The notes: a model not told the origin generated them from the sequence alone. DNA of 64,000 nucleotides from Leptospira bourretii (GCF_004770145.1 NZ_RQFW01000012.1:248001-312000), one strand, 5' to 3'; numbered from the stretch's first letter, positions 8,690-18,173 are shown. Numbers and translations: made by a program.

Positions 8690-9906
8690 AGATCCTTTAA
8701 CATTGCTTCTTCCCAGGAAGCAAAAAAATCAAAATCGTTACTTGCCTTTTGGGAATCGTCTCCACCAAACAATGAAAATCGTTTTCGTTTGATTTCATTA
8801 TAAGTAGTGATTGTATTGATTTGTCCCTTTCCAGTTTTTCTAAAGGTAACATGAATTTGTGATCCACCTCGGCCTTGGGTTCCTTGGATGAGTAAGGTGA
8901 AAAAATCATTAAAGTATTCATCCATATTTCCTGGGATGAAAAAATTTACAAAACCCTGGGGAATGACGTAGAAAAAATTTCCATTAATTTCTTTTTTCCC
9001 AATGCGTACAAAATGTCCGTCTAGTGTGTCCGTTTGTTTATCAAAAGTTGTTTTCAATTTGTATTCCAAATTTTGAATTTTGGCAGTGATTCCAAATGAT
9101 CTGATTTCAATATCACCCAAAAAATGAATCTCTTTTGGAGATAAAAAATATTCTTTAGGTGGATTGATAGGAAAATGAAATTGGATGGTTTTCCCTTGGT
9201 TTGTAATTTTTAATTTATGGGTTGGATTGAATTTGTCCCAGATTTCAAGGTTTAATTTGGTTTTTTCCAATCGTGATCCTGTCCGTTTATAAAAACCAGG
9301 AAATTGCGCTTTGGTATCATCATTAATTGTAAATTCCAAAGTATGCCATTCTGCATTTTCTGTGATATGGCATTGCATAACATCACAAAGAAATTGAAGG
9401 TTTTGTGAGGTTGCTTTTAATGCTTGATAAGCGTTATGATCATCAATTGCCAAAGCAAAGTCGTGTAACCAAGTAAAAAAATCTCTGGGTTGATAACCGT
9501 TTAACTTATGGATGATTTTTCGTTCCACAGAATAAATTTCTTTTTCCTCCCAAAGTTTTGGAGTGTATATTACTTTGGCCAGATAATCATATTTAGGTGG
9601 TTCTGGTTCATTCCAATGAAGATTCCAGTTTTGTTGTTGATCCAGTGTTCCGTAGAGAGAAAGGAAAGGATATCCGTCGGCTGTTTTTTGGAGTTGTGAT
9701 TCATTTTCTTCACTTAAACTACCAGCAAGGGCAGCAAAGTAGATTTCGTTTTTGGAAGTAGATTTTATGGAACGTTGTAAATGGTCATAACCTTTCCAAA
9801 ATTGGTAGTGGTTTTCATTTTTTTGAAAACAATTTGCGACAGAGAAAAAAACGAAAGTCCAGATGAGATATTTTTTTATGTTATAGTTCTTTTTTGAGAA
9901 TACCAT
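8683..9906 (-). CDS. Putative lipoprotein of unknown function
   Basis: About 407 residues from the ATG at 9906. A basic N-terminus and hydrophobic core lead to VANC with Cys26, a relaxed spirochaetal lipobox, so the mature protein is probably a lipid-anchored envelope protein. The rest is mostly beta-type sequence without a domain I recognise. The gene overlaps the end of the upstream thioredoxin-like gene by 26 bases. An earlier ATG at 9927 is also possible. Co-transcription with the upstream exported protein suggests a shared envelope role; function is unknown. Confidence 0.75.
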   Translation of the reverse strand: MVFSKKNYNIKKYLIWTFVFFSVANCFQKNENHYQFWKGYDHLQRSIKSTSKNEIYFAALAGSLSEENESQLQKTADGYPFLSLYGTLDQQQNWNLHWNEPEPPKYDYLAKVIYTPKLWEEKEIYSVERKIIHKLNGYQPRDFFTWLHDFALAIDDHNAYQALKATSQNLQFLCDVMQCHITENAEWHTLEFTINDDTKAQFPGFYKRTGSRLEKTKLNLEIWDKFNPTHKLKITNQGKTIQFHFPINPPKEYFLSPKEIHFLGDIEIRSFGITAKIQNLEYKLKTTFDKQTDTLDGHFVRIGKKEINGNFFYVIPQGFVNFFIPGNMDEYFNDFFTLLIQGTQGRGGSQIHVTFRKTGKGQINTITTYNEIKRKRFSLFGGDDSQKASNDFDFFASWEEAMLKDLK

Positions 9907-10396
9907 ATATTTCTTCGATGAGATCATTCTCCATATGTTCTTGATATGAGGAAGAAATCAATTTGCCTGATTTGTTATAAATTCTTAAATACGATTCGCC
10001 TTTTCTTAGACCATCGGTTAGATGTCCTTTTCGATCTAAAAGAATACTTTCGTATTGTTTTGTTTTTGATTCTTCTAAATAATCTTCTACAAGTTTGTTG
10101 GTTTCGCGAAAATCTAAATAGAGCAGGAACTGGACTTTGGAACTATCCTTCCAAAGTAAATTTTGCATTTTCCAATATAGTTTTCTGCCAAGTTTTCTAC
10201 AAAGTTCAAGGTCGCGAAGGAAACAGCCCATTAAGACCACTGGTTTTCCTTTCACTGAGGTTTCAGAATACGATTGCCCATATTGATCCTTCATGTGAAA
10301 TTGTGGCATGGGCTCTGCACTCCATTCTTCGTTTGACGCGAACAATAATGCCAATACAAAAAGAACCAACCGAGTCACGGTTTTTAATGTATTCAT
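9881..10396 (-). CDS. Exported thioredoxin-fold-like protein
   Basis: The 171-residue product starts with an apparent signal peptide (MNTLKTVTRLVLFVLALLFA). It then has PQFHMKDQYGQ and GKPVVLMGCF, the pattern of the redoxin/AhpC-like start of a thioredoxin fold. The redox motif is not CxxC: Cys58 and Cys66 are seven apart, so activity as a disulfide reductase is doubtful. The late segment YLRIYNKSGKLI fits the last beta-strands. The ATG at 10396 was chosen because upstream sequence in the open frame runs antisense through another gene. It overlaps the downstream lipoprotein gene. Confidence 0.68.
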   Translation of the reverse strand: MNTLKTVTRLVLFVLALLFASNEEWSAEPMPQFHMKDQYGQSYSETSVKGKPVVLMGCFLRDLELCRKLGRKLYWKMQNLLWKDSSKVQFLLYLDFRETNKLVEDYLEESKTKQYESILLDRKGHLTDGLRKGESYLRIYNKSGKLISSSYQEHMENDLIEEIYGILKKEL

Positions 10397-11222
10397 AAAT
10401 TCATTAACGGCAAGTGCAAAAATTTCCATCGTTTTGATTCCGATTTTTTTTATCTTGGGATGTTCCAGTTTCACAAGTAAAATCAAATTGATTGATTCTT
10501 CCGCATCTTTGGCCTTTTTTGAAGTGGAGGAAGAGGAATGGAGGAATATTTTTCCCGAAGAAATTTCTAAACTGAAAATCAATACCAAAAATTTTGAGGC
10601 ACTACCAACCGTTTTAAAGTCCATTCAATACAAACGTGGAGTCCTTGCGTATGAAGATTGGGAAACTCTGGTTCCTGATTCCCTTCTTCCTGAAATCCAA
10701 AAGTTTGCAGAGAGAGTTGTAACTAACCCGGAACCCAGGGTATATTTGTGTATTTTTAAACTTGATGATATTCTTTCTCCCAATGTAAAAATTTTAAAGA
10801 CAAGTTTTTATGTTTTAGGAACAGAAGAGGGACTTGTTTTGTTATTTCACGAGATCAATACAAACATCAGTTTTCAAACACAGTATTCATTTGAGGATTG
10901 GGTGATTTTTCATCCTACAAAAATCAAACCAATCTATAGGCCAGAACTTTGGTTAAGAGACAAACAACATACTAGTATCTATAAAAATAGAAACTTATCC
11001 AAAAATGCCATCTATGGAAACGTTGTTGTGTTTAACGTGCCGGCCTTAATGCCGAATCCTCCTCTTTTTCGGTATCCAAAAGAAGAGGAGAATCCTCCTC
11101 CAACAGACCAGTGGAAATCAGTTCCCGAAAAACTCAAAACCTTAGAGGAAATGAGAAAGAACCGACTCATCACTGATGAAGAATATGAAAGGAAAAAAAC
11201 AGAACTCTTAAAAGAATTTTAA
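10308..11222 (+). CDS. Putative lipoprotein with C-terminal SHOCT-like motif
   Basis: The frame gives up to 304 residues. A hydrophobic run ending ILGC (Cys52 of this frame) looks like a lipobox, and the protein ends with a short helical hairpin, LEEMRKNRLITDEEYERKK, matching the SHOCT pattern (short C-terminal oligomerisation motif). The start is uncertain: the ATG given lies inside the oppositely directed exported-protein gene, and the only start codon near the signal sequence is a TTG at 10434, which leaves a very short signal. The stop shares a TTAA with the cysE stop on the other strand. Function is unknown. Confidence 0.65.
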   Translation: MGSALHSSFDANNNANTKRTNRVTVFNVFINSLTASAKISIVLIPIFFILGCSSFTSKIKLIDSSASLAFFEVEEEEWRNIFPEEISKLKINTKNFEALPTVLKSIQYKRGVLAYEDWETLVPDSLLPEIQKFAERVVTNPEPRVYLCIFKLDDILSPNVKILKTSFYVLGTEEGLVLLFHEINTNISFQTQYSFEDWVIFHPTKIKPIYRPELWLRDKQHTSIYKNRNLSKNAIYGNVVVFNVPALMPNPPLFRYPKEEENPPPTDQWKSVPEKLKTLEEMRKNRLITDEEYERKKTELLKEF

Positions 11223-11935
11223 ATTCCGTCTCCATGAATGAACTCTTGGATGAAACGGTCATCTTCTGGCGCATCAGTGGATGATTTTTCTAGAAGTTGT
11301 TGTTTCTCATATAATTTGTTAATGAGCTGTTGTTGTGTTTCCACTTTTTCCAATAGAACAGAAAAAACTTTAGCGATTGGATCTGGCATTTGATTATGTT
11401 CTAACATTTGTTCTACACTGTCAGAGGCAACGTCGCCTGCTTTGACAACTTTTCCTGGAATTCCCACCACGGTACAACCTGCGGGAACATTTCGCATAAC
11501 AACTGATCCAGCACCCACACGAACATGATCTTCGACTGTGATGTTTCCGAGAACTTTCGCACCGGCACCGATGACGACATTTTTCCCAATGGTAGGGTGC
11601 CGTTTGCCAGATTCTTTCCCTGTTCCTCCAAGTGTCACTCCTTGGAAAATCAAAGATCCACTTCCTACAATGGCAGTTTCTCCGATGACAACTCCGGAAC
11701 CATGGTCGATAAAAACTCCTGGGGCAATTTTTGCGCCAGGATGGATGTCAATTCCGGTTAAAAATCGGCTAATGTAATTTACGAGTCTTGGAATGATGGG
11801 CAATCGGAGTATATAAAGCAAATGTGCAAATTTATGCAGCCAAAGGGCATGTAGACCTGGGTAACAGAGAACAATTTCCAAATAGGATTTTGCCGCAGGG
11901 TCAAATTTTTTGATGATTCTTATATTTTCGAACAT
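11219..11935 (-). CDS. cysE: Serine O-acetyltransferase
   Basis: CysE acetylates serine with acetyl-CoA, the first step of cysteine synthesis. The 238-residue protein has the left-handed beta-helix of hexapeptide repeats (about 65-165) with signatures IDIHPGAKI, FIDHGSGVVIGE and GVTLGGTG, including the catalytic His in IDHG. A Gln/Glu-rich coiled tail follows. It is shorter at the N-terminus than the enterobacterial enzyme, like the plant and Gram-positive types. It stands alone on the minus strand, with a 361-base divergent region upstream. Confidence 0.92.
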   Translation of the reverse strand: MFENIRIIKKFDPAAKSYLEIVLCYPGLHALWLHKFAHLLYILRLPIIPRLVNYISRFLTGIDIHPGAKIAPGVFIDHGSGVVIGETAIVGSGSLIFQGVTLGGTGKESGKRHPTIGKNVVIGAGAKVLGNITVEDHVRVGAGSVVMRNVPAGCTVVGIPGKVVKAGDVASDSVEQMLEHNQMPDPIAKVFSVLLEKVETQQQLINKLYEKQQLLEKSSTDAPEDDRFIQEFIHGDGI

Positions 11936-12296
11936 TGATTAGTTGGTTTTAAAATTACTGATTAGACGAGTCAACTTTTCCGAAGGTTGGGAAAGATTTA
12001 ATGAAGACGGGGATTGCGGGTGGGAACAGAAAATTCACTTGTTCAATAGATTCCTATGACCTGAATTGCGGAAGAAATTTTTCTTTTTTATAAATTCCGA
12101 AATTCTCAAAGAACTTTGCCAATTTGATTGGAAATGACACAGTTTTATCAAATGCTCATGGGATCGTTTGTCTCTGAATGAAGTTCAGTTCGATCGATAG
12201 CTACCAAATTTCTAATGGCAATTCTGTTTCTAATTGATTCTATAGTTAGGTTCTATAATCTTTCGAGTAGAAATAAATTTCTAGGTTGTTCCGATT
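11936..12296. other. Divergent intergenic region, no gene seen
   Basis: This AT-rich stretch separates cysE from the site-2 protease gene and must carry promoters for both. A TATAAT at 12254 is preceded by TTGATT at 12234, but the 14-base spacing is short, so I do not call a promoter. A 31-codon reading frame starting at 12001 has no ribosome site or recognisable product. No strong hairpin or repeat is seen. Confidence 0.5.
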
Positions 12297-13226
12297 TTGG
12301 AATCAAAAAAAACAATACACATTCTCCTATTTATCTTAACTTTTTTTACGTTAACATTCTCAGATATTTTTCTTAATCCTCAGGTTCCACAAACATTAGA
12401 GAATTATAAACTTATGTTTTTTGAAAACTGGCCATATTCTGCTTCCCTTTTGTTGATTCTACTGGCTCATGAAATGGGACATTATCTTCCAGCAAGATTT
12501 TATGGAGTAAACGCCACTTGGCCTTTTTTTATTCCATTGCCAGTTGGACCGATTGGTACTATGGGTGCCGTTATCCAAATCAAACAACAGATTCCGGACA
12601 AAAAGGTTTTATTTGATATTGGAATCGGTGGGCCTACGGCGAGTTTGGTTCTTTCGATGGTTGCTTGGTTAGTGGGCATTAGTCTTTCAAAGGTAATTGA
12701 AATTCCGCCTGATTTCGATCGTTCTGGTTTTTTATTTTTTGGAGATAGTTTGTTCACTTATTTTACAACACAATGGATTCTTGGACCCATCGATCTTTCG
12801 ACAATGGATATACAAGCACATCCTCTTGCCAAAGCAGGTTGGGTAGGACTTCTCATCACAGCTGTAAATCTTTTGCCTTTTGGACAACTTGACGGAGGAC
12901 ATGTCATATACTCCATGTTTGGCGAAGGATATCGAAAATGGATTCATCGTTTATTTGTGTTATTTCTTATTTTTTCTTTAATCCATTTTACTTGGTTACT
13001 TTGGGGTTTTATTATATACTTCGTTGTTAAGGTGGAACATCCATTTATACGCGATTCTGTCTCAGGGATTGGAAAATTTCGATTCTATTTTGGAGTTACA
13101 ATGTTAGTAGCATTCCTAATTATTTTTGTTCCGAAACCAATTATATTAGGATCAGAGTTTAACGATTCTTCATTACTCAACGATATTTTTCGTCTGATGA
13201 CTCATTACATTGGATTGGAATTATGA
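12297..13226 (+). CDS. Site-2 protease family (M50) membrane metalloprotease
   Basis: M50 proteases cut transmembrane segments of other proteins. The zinc motif HEMGH is at 58-62 and the third ligand motif NLLPFGQLDGGH at about 191-202. Several membrane segments flank them. No PDZ domain is present, so it resembles the short Sre2/FtsH-fold-independent S2P group rather than RseP. The start is a TTG with AGGTTG upstream; no ATG fits. The last four bases overlap the start of the beta-propeller gene (ATGA), which points to coupled expression. The substrate is unknown. Confidence 0.85.
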   Translation: MESKKTIHILLFILTFFTLTFSDIFLNPQVPQTLENYKLMFFENWPYSASLLLILLAHEMGHYLPARFYGVNATWPFFIPLPVGPIGTMGAVIQIKQQIPDKKVLFDIGIGGPTASLVLSMVAWLVGISLSKVIEIPPDFDRSGFLFFGDSLFTYFTTQWILGPIDLSTMDIQAHPLAKAGWVGLLITAVNLLPFGQLDGGHVIYSMFGEGYRKWIHRLFVLFLIFSLIHFTWLLWGFIIYFVVKVEHPFIRDSVSGIGKFRFYFGVTMLVAFLIIFVPKPIILGSEFNDSSLLNDIFRLMTHYIGLEL

Positions 13227-14620
13227 TTCGTATTTTATTTTTATTTTTAGCACTATCACTGAGTCTTTTTGCGCAAGAGAGCAAAGAATACAAACTTACA
13301 GACAAAGCATATGGTCTTGCTTGGGACGGAGTTAATTTTTGGTATATTGATACCAGTCGTCGCGCCATTATCAAAATCAATGAAATTGGCGAACAAGAGA
13401 TTTTTAACTTAGGACTTGCAAACCTTCGTGGAATTAGTTTTGATTCTCGCGAGGGAAAACTCCTCGTTGTAGCTCCAAAACAAATTTTAAAATTGGATCC
13501 AAATTCCGGTGGTATCACTGACAAAATCCAAATTCCTCTTTCAAACGTGGCAGGGATTGCAAGCGTAGGAAACTATTATTATATTTTAGATTTGGATTCT
13601 GGAAAGGTTCAAATTTATGACCAGTCTTCTTCGCTTTTAATTGGCGGTTTTTTTACAGATCGGACTAGACCACGTGACATTTGTTATGGGAGAGATTCTT
13701 TGTGGATCTCTGATTCTGCTGACAATAGTATCTATCGATACGATACCAAATCCGGTAAAATCACTGGATCCATTAAAACAAATCTTCGTTCATTGCGTGG
13801 GGTTTTACTCAGTGGCTCTAAACTTTGGGTGGTCGATCGTGAAAATAAAGAAATTAAAAACATTCCCTTCATTGAAACAGAACGATTCATTGCCTCTGGT
13901 GAAGAAGAATATAACTTAGAAGTATCATTAAAATTCAAATTGGATTCTGTTTCATTGTCAAAGGCACAGATTGCAATCCTCCATCCACCTTCAAATGAAC
14001 AACAAAGAATTCGTGGTGTAAAATTTACAGATGCAACTTACCAACCATCGTTCATCCAACGAAATCGAGTCCATCTGAAAAAACTATCCATTGAGGATTT
14101 ACCGGGAGAACAAATCGTAAAGTATAAGTTTTCTTCAAAAAACCAATTTATCAAATATTATGTTACTGATGAATATTTAGATAAAGAGGCTGCATATCCT
14201 GGGGATGTTACTGCCTTTTATGAAAAAACGAAAGAAGAGTTAAAACTTTTACCCCGAGACTATTTAGATGCAATTTACCAGGCACGACAAACAAGTATTA
14301 GTATTAATGATTTTAAAGATAAAATGAAAGAATTAGGAGTCCCAATCCAACCATTTCGAATGATTCGTTTCGAAAAAGGAAAACCAAAATCAATTCAAGA
14401 TTCTCTTTCTATTTTTCTTTTGAGTTACGGTTGGATACCAATAGCTGATTTGGGACTGGGAAGTAATACCGACAAACGGTACTTTGAAAAAAAAGAAACA
14501 GATTTAATTTTATTTCAAAGTTTGAATTCCAAATCGTCCATTTCTCCAGTATACTTTCGAAAGGATGTCAATTCTGAATGGGAAAATTTGCCTGCAGAAA
14601 TTACTTATAAAATTAAGTAA
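13223..14620 (+). CDS. Secreted beta-propeller (NHL/SMP-30-like) protein
   Basis: The 465-residue product begins with a cleavable-looking signal peptide (hydrophobic to LSLFAQES). Residues about 25-220 contain repeated units of the type GLAWDG..FWYID and ICYGRDSLWISDS..NSIYRYD, the pattern of NHL or SMP-30-like propeller blades. The remaining half is unassigned, with a large mixed beta region and a helical segment near 330-380. It is translationally coupled to the membrane protease upstream. A role as sensor or substrate adaptor in the periplasm is an inference only. Confidence 0.72.
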   Translation: MIRILFLFLALSLSLFAQESKEYKLTDKAYGLAWDGVNFWYIDTSRRAIIKINEIGEQEIFNLGLANLRGISFDSREGKLLVVAPKQILKLDPNSGGITDKIQIPLSNVAGIASVGNYYYILDLDSGKVQIYDQSSSLLIGGFFTDRTRPRDICYGRDSLWISDSADNSIYRYDTKSGKITGSIKTNLRSLRGVLLSGSKLWVVDRENKEIKNIPFIETERFIASGEEEYNLEVSLKFKLDSVSLSKAQIAILHPPSNEQQRIRGVKFTDATYQPSFIQRNRVHLKKLSIEDLPGEQIVKYKFSSKNQFIKYYVTDEYLDKEAAYPGDVTAFYEKTKEELKLLPRDYLDAIYQARQTSISINDFKDKMKELGVPIQPFRMIRFEKGKPKSIQDSLSIFLLSYGWIPIADLGLGSNTDKRYFEKKETDLILFQSLNSKSSISPVYFRKDVNSEWENLPAEITYKIK

Positions 14621-15395
14621 ACTTTCGGTATTCTTTTTAATCGTTTGTTCACCACTGAGTCAAAAAGTTGATTCAGTGTTTGTTGATAAAACAATAGAAA
14701 GGGAAACAAAATTTCGAGATTTAGTTGAGTCTACGTGGGTGCAATTTCCTAAATTGGGGTTGTATTGTGAAAAGGAAATTTCCTATCACAAAGTCTTTTG
14801 TAAGATCCAAACTATTTTAAGTTTCCGAAAACTTTCCGAATATTTGGATATCCCAATTTTTGAATCTGGTCCACATACAAAATACTATCTAGAATTAAAC
14901 TCGAGTAATTCCTTCGGACATTATCATCCAGAATTTCCAATAAAACTTAGAGAATTTCTACTTCCTGCAAAAACAAACAAAACTTTGTATACAATCACTT
15001 TGCCCATTTATGAAAGTTCGATTCGAAGCACTGCTCGAGAGTTTTTTATTGTTTATCAGAAATTAGATTCTAATCCTAAGTTTTTTAGAAAAGAAGCAGA
15101 TCGTTATCTGATGTTAGTGGAAGAGGATCGATTGGATCCTTATTATTTGGATCGGTTTATTTTATTTTTGTATCCTGCCTTTACAGACAATGAGGATCCA
15201 GAAGAATCATCTAGATTTGTTTATAGAAAAGGTGATGAATCAATTGATGCCCAAATCGTGAAGGAACTCGTTGGGTTTTGGCTTCGTAGAAAAGCAGATG
15301 GCACAGATACCGATTTTATTTTAGGATTAGTTGAATTACTGAAATTGTACGATTCGGAATTTTATTTAAACCGAACCGCACAGTCTTCCAATTAA
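14565..15395 (+). CDS. Exported protein of unknown function
   Basis: Up to 276 residues. A basic N-terminus followed by LSVFFLIVCSP looks like a signal sequence, possibly lipidated at VC. No domain is recognised. The ATG given lies 56 bases inside the preceding gene; a CTG a few codons later is the only other candidate near the signal. The overlap places it in the same operon as the protease and beta-propeller genes. It ends six bases from the convergent aminotransferase gene. Confidence 0.68.
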   Translation: MSILNGKICLQKLLIKLSKLSVFFLIVCSPLSQKVDSVFVDKTIERETKFRDLVESTWVQFPKLGLYCEKEISYHKVFCKIQTILSFRKLSEYLDIPIFESGPHTKYYLELNSSNSFGHYHPEFPIKLREFLLPAKTNKTLYTITLPIYESSIRSTAREFFIVYQKLDSNPKFFRKEADRYLMLVEEDRLDPYYLDRFILFLYPAFTDNEDPEESSRFVYRKGDESIDAQIVKELVGFWLRRKADGTDTDFILGLVELLKLYDSEFYLNRTAQSSN

Positions 15396-15401
15396 CTTTG
15401 G

Positions 15402-16601
15402 TTATCCTAAAATATCTTTTACTGCATCAATCACATCTTTTTCATCAGACTTTGTCATTCCGGCAAATAGTGGTAGTGAAACCGATTTATCATACATCTG
15501 ACAAGCATTTGGATATTCTTTGCGATTGTATTGGAAAGTTTTTTTATAATAAGGATGTTCGAAGATGGGAATGAAGTGAAGGCTTGTCCCAATATTTCTT
15601 TCTTTTAACTCTTCTACTAATGTATCGCGCCCTACTTTTGCAATTTTTGGATCTACTTCAATGCGGTAGAGATGCCAACTATGAATTCCATTTGAATCTT
15701 CTTTAGGAAGTTTGATTCCTTTTAATGAAATAAATTCTTCATTATAATGTTTTGCAATTTCCGTTCGACGTTCCCAAAATCCATGTGATTCCTTTAGCTG
15801 TACGACTCCGAGAGCTGCAGCGATATCGGTCATATTATATTTATAACCAGCATCCACCACTTCATAATACCAACCTGGTCTGTTAAACGCATCACGGTTA
15901 ATTCCATGAAGTCTCATCTTTCGGATTCGTTCTGCCGCTTCCTTATGAGAAGTAGTGACCATCCCCCCTTCTCCAGTTGTGATTCCTTTTGTGGCATAAA
16001 AACTAAAAACGGTAAAATCTCCCCAAGTTCCAATCATTTTATCTTTGTGAACTGCTGGGAAGGCATGGGCTGCATCTTCAATTACGTATAAATTGTATTC
16101 CTTTGCGATAGAAATCAGGCTTTCCATATCACAGGTATATCCTGCTAAGTGAACCGGCATAATTGCCTTGATACGTTTTCCTGTTTTTTTGCTTTTGAGT
16201 TCTTTTCCGTTCCATTTGCATTTGGATTCAATGGTTTCTCGTAACCTGTTTGGAGTCATGAGATTGTGAATGGGATCAACGTCAGTTAGGATGGGTTCTG
16301 CTCCGAAATAACAAATGACCTCGGCTGTAGCCGTAAAGGTGATAGAACTTGTGATGGCAGCGTCTTCTGAAGTCAGACCGATGGCTTCTAAGGCTAAATG
16401 TAAGCCAGCCGTGGCAGAGTTGACAGCGATGGTTTCTTTGCTACCAACAAAGTCGCCAAACTCCATCTCGAATTGTTTGACTTTGGGACCTGAAGTGACC
16501 CAGCCCGATCTAAGCACTTGGGCGACTTCTTCAATCGCATCTTCGGAAATCGAAGGCAGAGCAAACGGTAGGAAGGTTTTGCGAGATGTGAGCATATTCA
16601 T
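15402..16601 (-). CDS. DegT/DnrJ/EryC1 family PLP aminotransferase
   Basis: These enzymes transfer an amino group to keto-sugars in surface polysaccharide synthesis. The 399-residue protein shows the PLP lysine K205 in FSFYATKGITTGEGG, the aspartate in VIEDAAHA (D176) and the opening LPFALPSISEDAIEEV typical of ArnB/PglE-type members. C-terminal SLPLFAGMTKSDEKDVI fits the family end. No other sugar-modifying gene is adjacent, so the product sugar is unknown. It is transcribed alone from the region shared with the divergent deaminase gene. Confidence 0.9.
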   Translation of the reverse strand: MNMLTSRKTFLPFALPSISEDAIEEVAQVLRSGWVTSGPKVKQFEMEFGDFVGSKETIAVNSATAGLHLALEAIGLTSEDAAITSSITFTATAEVICYFGAEPILTDVDPIHNLMTPNRLRETIESKCKWNGKELKSKKTGKRIKAIMPVHLAGYTCDMESLISIAKEYNLYVIEDAAHAFPAVHKDKMIGTWGDFTVFSFYATKGITTGEGGMVTTSHKEAAERIRKMRLHGINRDAFNRPGWYYEVVDAGYKYNMTDIAAALGVVQLKESHGFWERRTEIAKHYNEEFISLKGIKLPKEDSNGIHSWHLYRIEVDPKIAKVGRDTLVEELKERNIGTSLHFIPIFEHPYYKKTFQYNRKEYPNACQMYDKSVSLPLFAGMTKSDEKDVIDAVKDILG

Positions 16602-16751
16602 TTATACGACATAATTCGGAAAAAATTTCCAGTCTTTTCCGCCCCCAAACTTCCTATCGACGGGATTTTTGAAAGCTAAATAGGGATTTTCACCCAAGCT
16701 CTAAAAATCTACTTGTAGACACCTAGGAAACTTCGCATTCTTTCCTGGAAC

Positions 16752-18104
16752 ATGGAAGTTCCTTTTTCTGAGATTTTAAATCGTATTGCCGTCATTGACC
16801 GTGACATTGCAGAACTCAATCGTTTGAAGAGTCGTCTGCCAGCTGACAGACCGTACTCGCCTACCATCCAGCTTACATTCGATAAACAAATTAATACTTT
16901 GTTAAACGAGCGAGTTTCTTTAATGGAACTCCCGATTTTACATCCACCTCTTTGGTTACTTTCCAAAGAAGGATTGGAACCCGCTGATGAAACATCCATT
17001 TTAAAAGAGCGAAAGTCTTTACTTGCTGGAGATTTATCAGTTGCTCATCCGAATGAACAAGATGTCATCAACTTCATTCGAGAAATTCCAAAAACAGAAG
17101 TTCATCTACATCTGGAAGCTTGCGTGAATAAAGAAACTTTAAAGTTCCTTTATAAAAAGAACGGCATTGAAGTTACAGATCAAGAATTTGAAGATAAATA
17201 CAACTTCAAAGATTTGAATGGTTTTATACAGGTATTTTTCTTTGTGCAAGGTTCAGTAAAAGAAGCTTCAGACCTTGGGTATTTTATCGATAGTTTAGCT
17301 GATTATTTACGTTCCAATAATATAGTTTATTGTGAGGCGTTTTTTGCTCCTTCTAAGTTCATTCAAAATGGATTAGATTTTGATGAGATGGTTGAAGTGA
17401 TGGTAAATCGTATTCGCCAAATTGAAGTCAAAGATGGAATCACCATTCGTTTGTTAGTTGACGTTTCTCGTTCCTTTGGTCCAGAAAATGCGATGAACAA
17501 TCTCAAACGTGTTTTGGGATTAAAACATAAAGAAGTCATTGGAATTGGACTTGGTGGAGCTGAACTTATGGGTCCCGCTAAGGATTATTCTGAAGTATTC
17601 AAAGTAGCACGCGAATCTGGATTACGATGTGTGGCCCACTCTGGAGAAGATGATGGTCCTTGGGCGATTTGGGATGCCGTAAATCTTTGTAAGGCGGAAA
17701 GAATAGGTCACGGGACTTCTGCCATCCAAGATCCTGAACTTGTTCGTTACATGAAGGAAAATCGTATTCCAATTGAGATATGTGTTACCTCTAACGTCTT
17801 TACTGGAAAATACGTTCGTAAGGAACAAAACCATCCAGTTCGATATTATTATGACCAAGGTTTGATGTTGTGTATCAATACAGATGATCCAGATATCTTT
17901 AATGTTAATCTTACTTATGAATTTTTTAAACTCTATCGTTTCTTAGATTTTTCAATCGATGAGATTATTGATTTGGTGCGACAAGGTGTGCTTTGTACCT
18001 TCCATCCAGAAAAAGAATCTTTGTGGAAATCTATGGAAGAGAAGATAGAACAGATTAAATTGAAATATAATTTAGTTTCAGATAAACAAGTAACAGCTGT
18101 TTAG
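16752..18104 (+). CDS. Adenosine deaminase family hydrolase with N-terminal extension
   Basis: The core (about 110-440) has the amidohydrolase motifs of the adenosine/adenine deaminase family: PKTEVHLHLEA (H118, H120), AHSGE (H296, E299), RIGHGT (H320) and NTDDP (D378, D379). Glu-Ala replaces the Asp-Gly of classic adenosine deaminases after HxHL, a variation that in this superfamily goes with other aminated purines, so the substrate should stay open. About 110 residues of mostly helical sequence precede the core, longer than usual. The gene is monocistronic. Confidence 0.8.
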   Translation: MEVPFSEILNRIAVIDRDIAELNRLKSRLPADRPYSPTIQLTFDKQINTLLNERVSLMELPILHPPLWLLSKEGLEPADETSILKERKSLLAGDLSVAHPNEQDVINFIREIPKTEVHLHLEACVNKETLKFLYKKNGIEVTDQEFEDKYNFKDLNGFIQVFFFVQGSVKEASDLGYFIDSLADYLRSNNIVYCEAFFAPSKFIQNGLDFDEMVEVMVNRIRQIEVKDGITIRLLVDVSRSFGPENAMNNLKRVLGLKHKEVIGIGLGGAELMGPAKDYSEVFKVARESGLRCVAHSGEDDGPWAIWDAVNLCKAERIGHGTSAIQDPELVRYMKENRIPIEICVTSNVFTGKYVRKEQNHPVRYYYDQGLMLCINTDDPDIFNVNLTYEFFKLYRFLDFSIDEIIDLVRQGVLCTFHPEKESLWKSMEEKIEQIKLKYNLVSDKQVTAV

Positions 18105-18153
18105 TTTGAGTTCCAGATAGTTCCGTTCATTTTAGAGTTATAGGTTTATTGAA

Positions 18154-18173
18154 AATTCAATTGTTATTGAATT
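18154..18173. repeat. Short AT-rich inverted repeat in a 168-base gap
   Basis: AATTCAAT and ATTGAATT form a perfect eight-pair stem with a four-base loop between the convergent deaminase and YdcF genes. There is no T-run, so I do not call a terminator. The rest of the gap shows nothing else. Confidence 0.45.

Noticed and set aside
12001..12096. A 31-codon plus-strand frame starting ATGAAGACGGGG in the cysE/protease gap
   Set aside because: No ribosome site, no recognisable product and no neighbour support; such frames occur by chance.
12234..12259. TTGATT and TATAAT before the site-2 protease gene as a promoter
   Set aside because: Spacing of 14 bases is too short for a sigma70 promoter.
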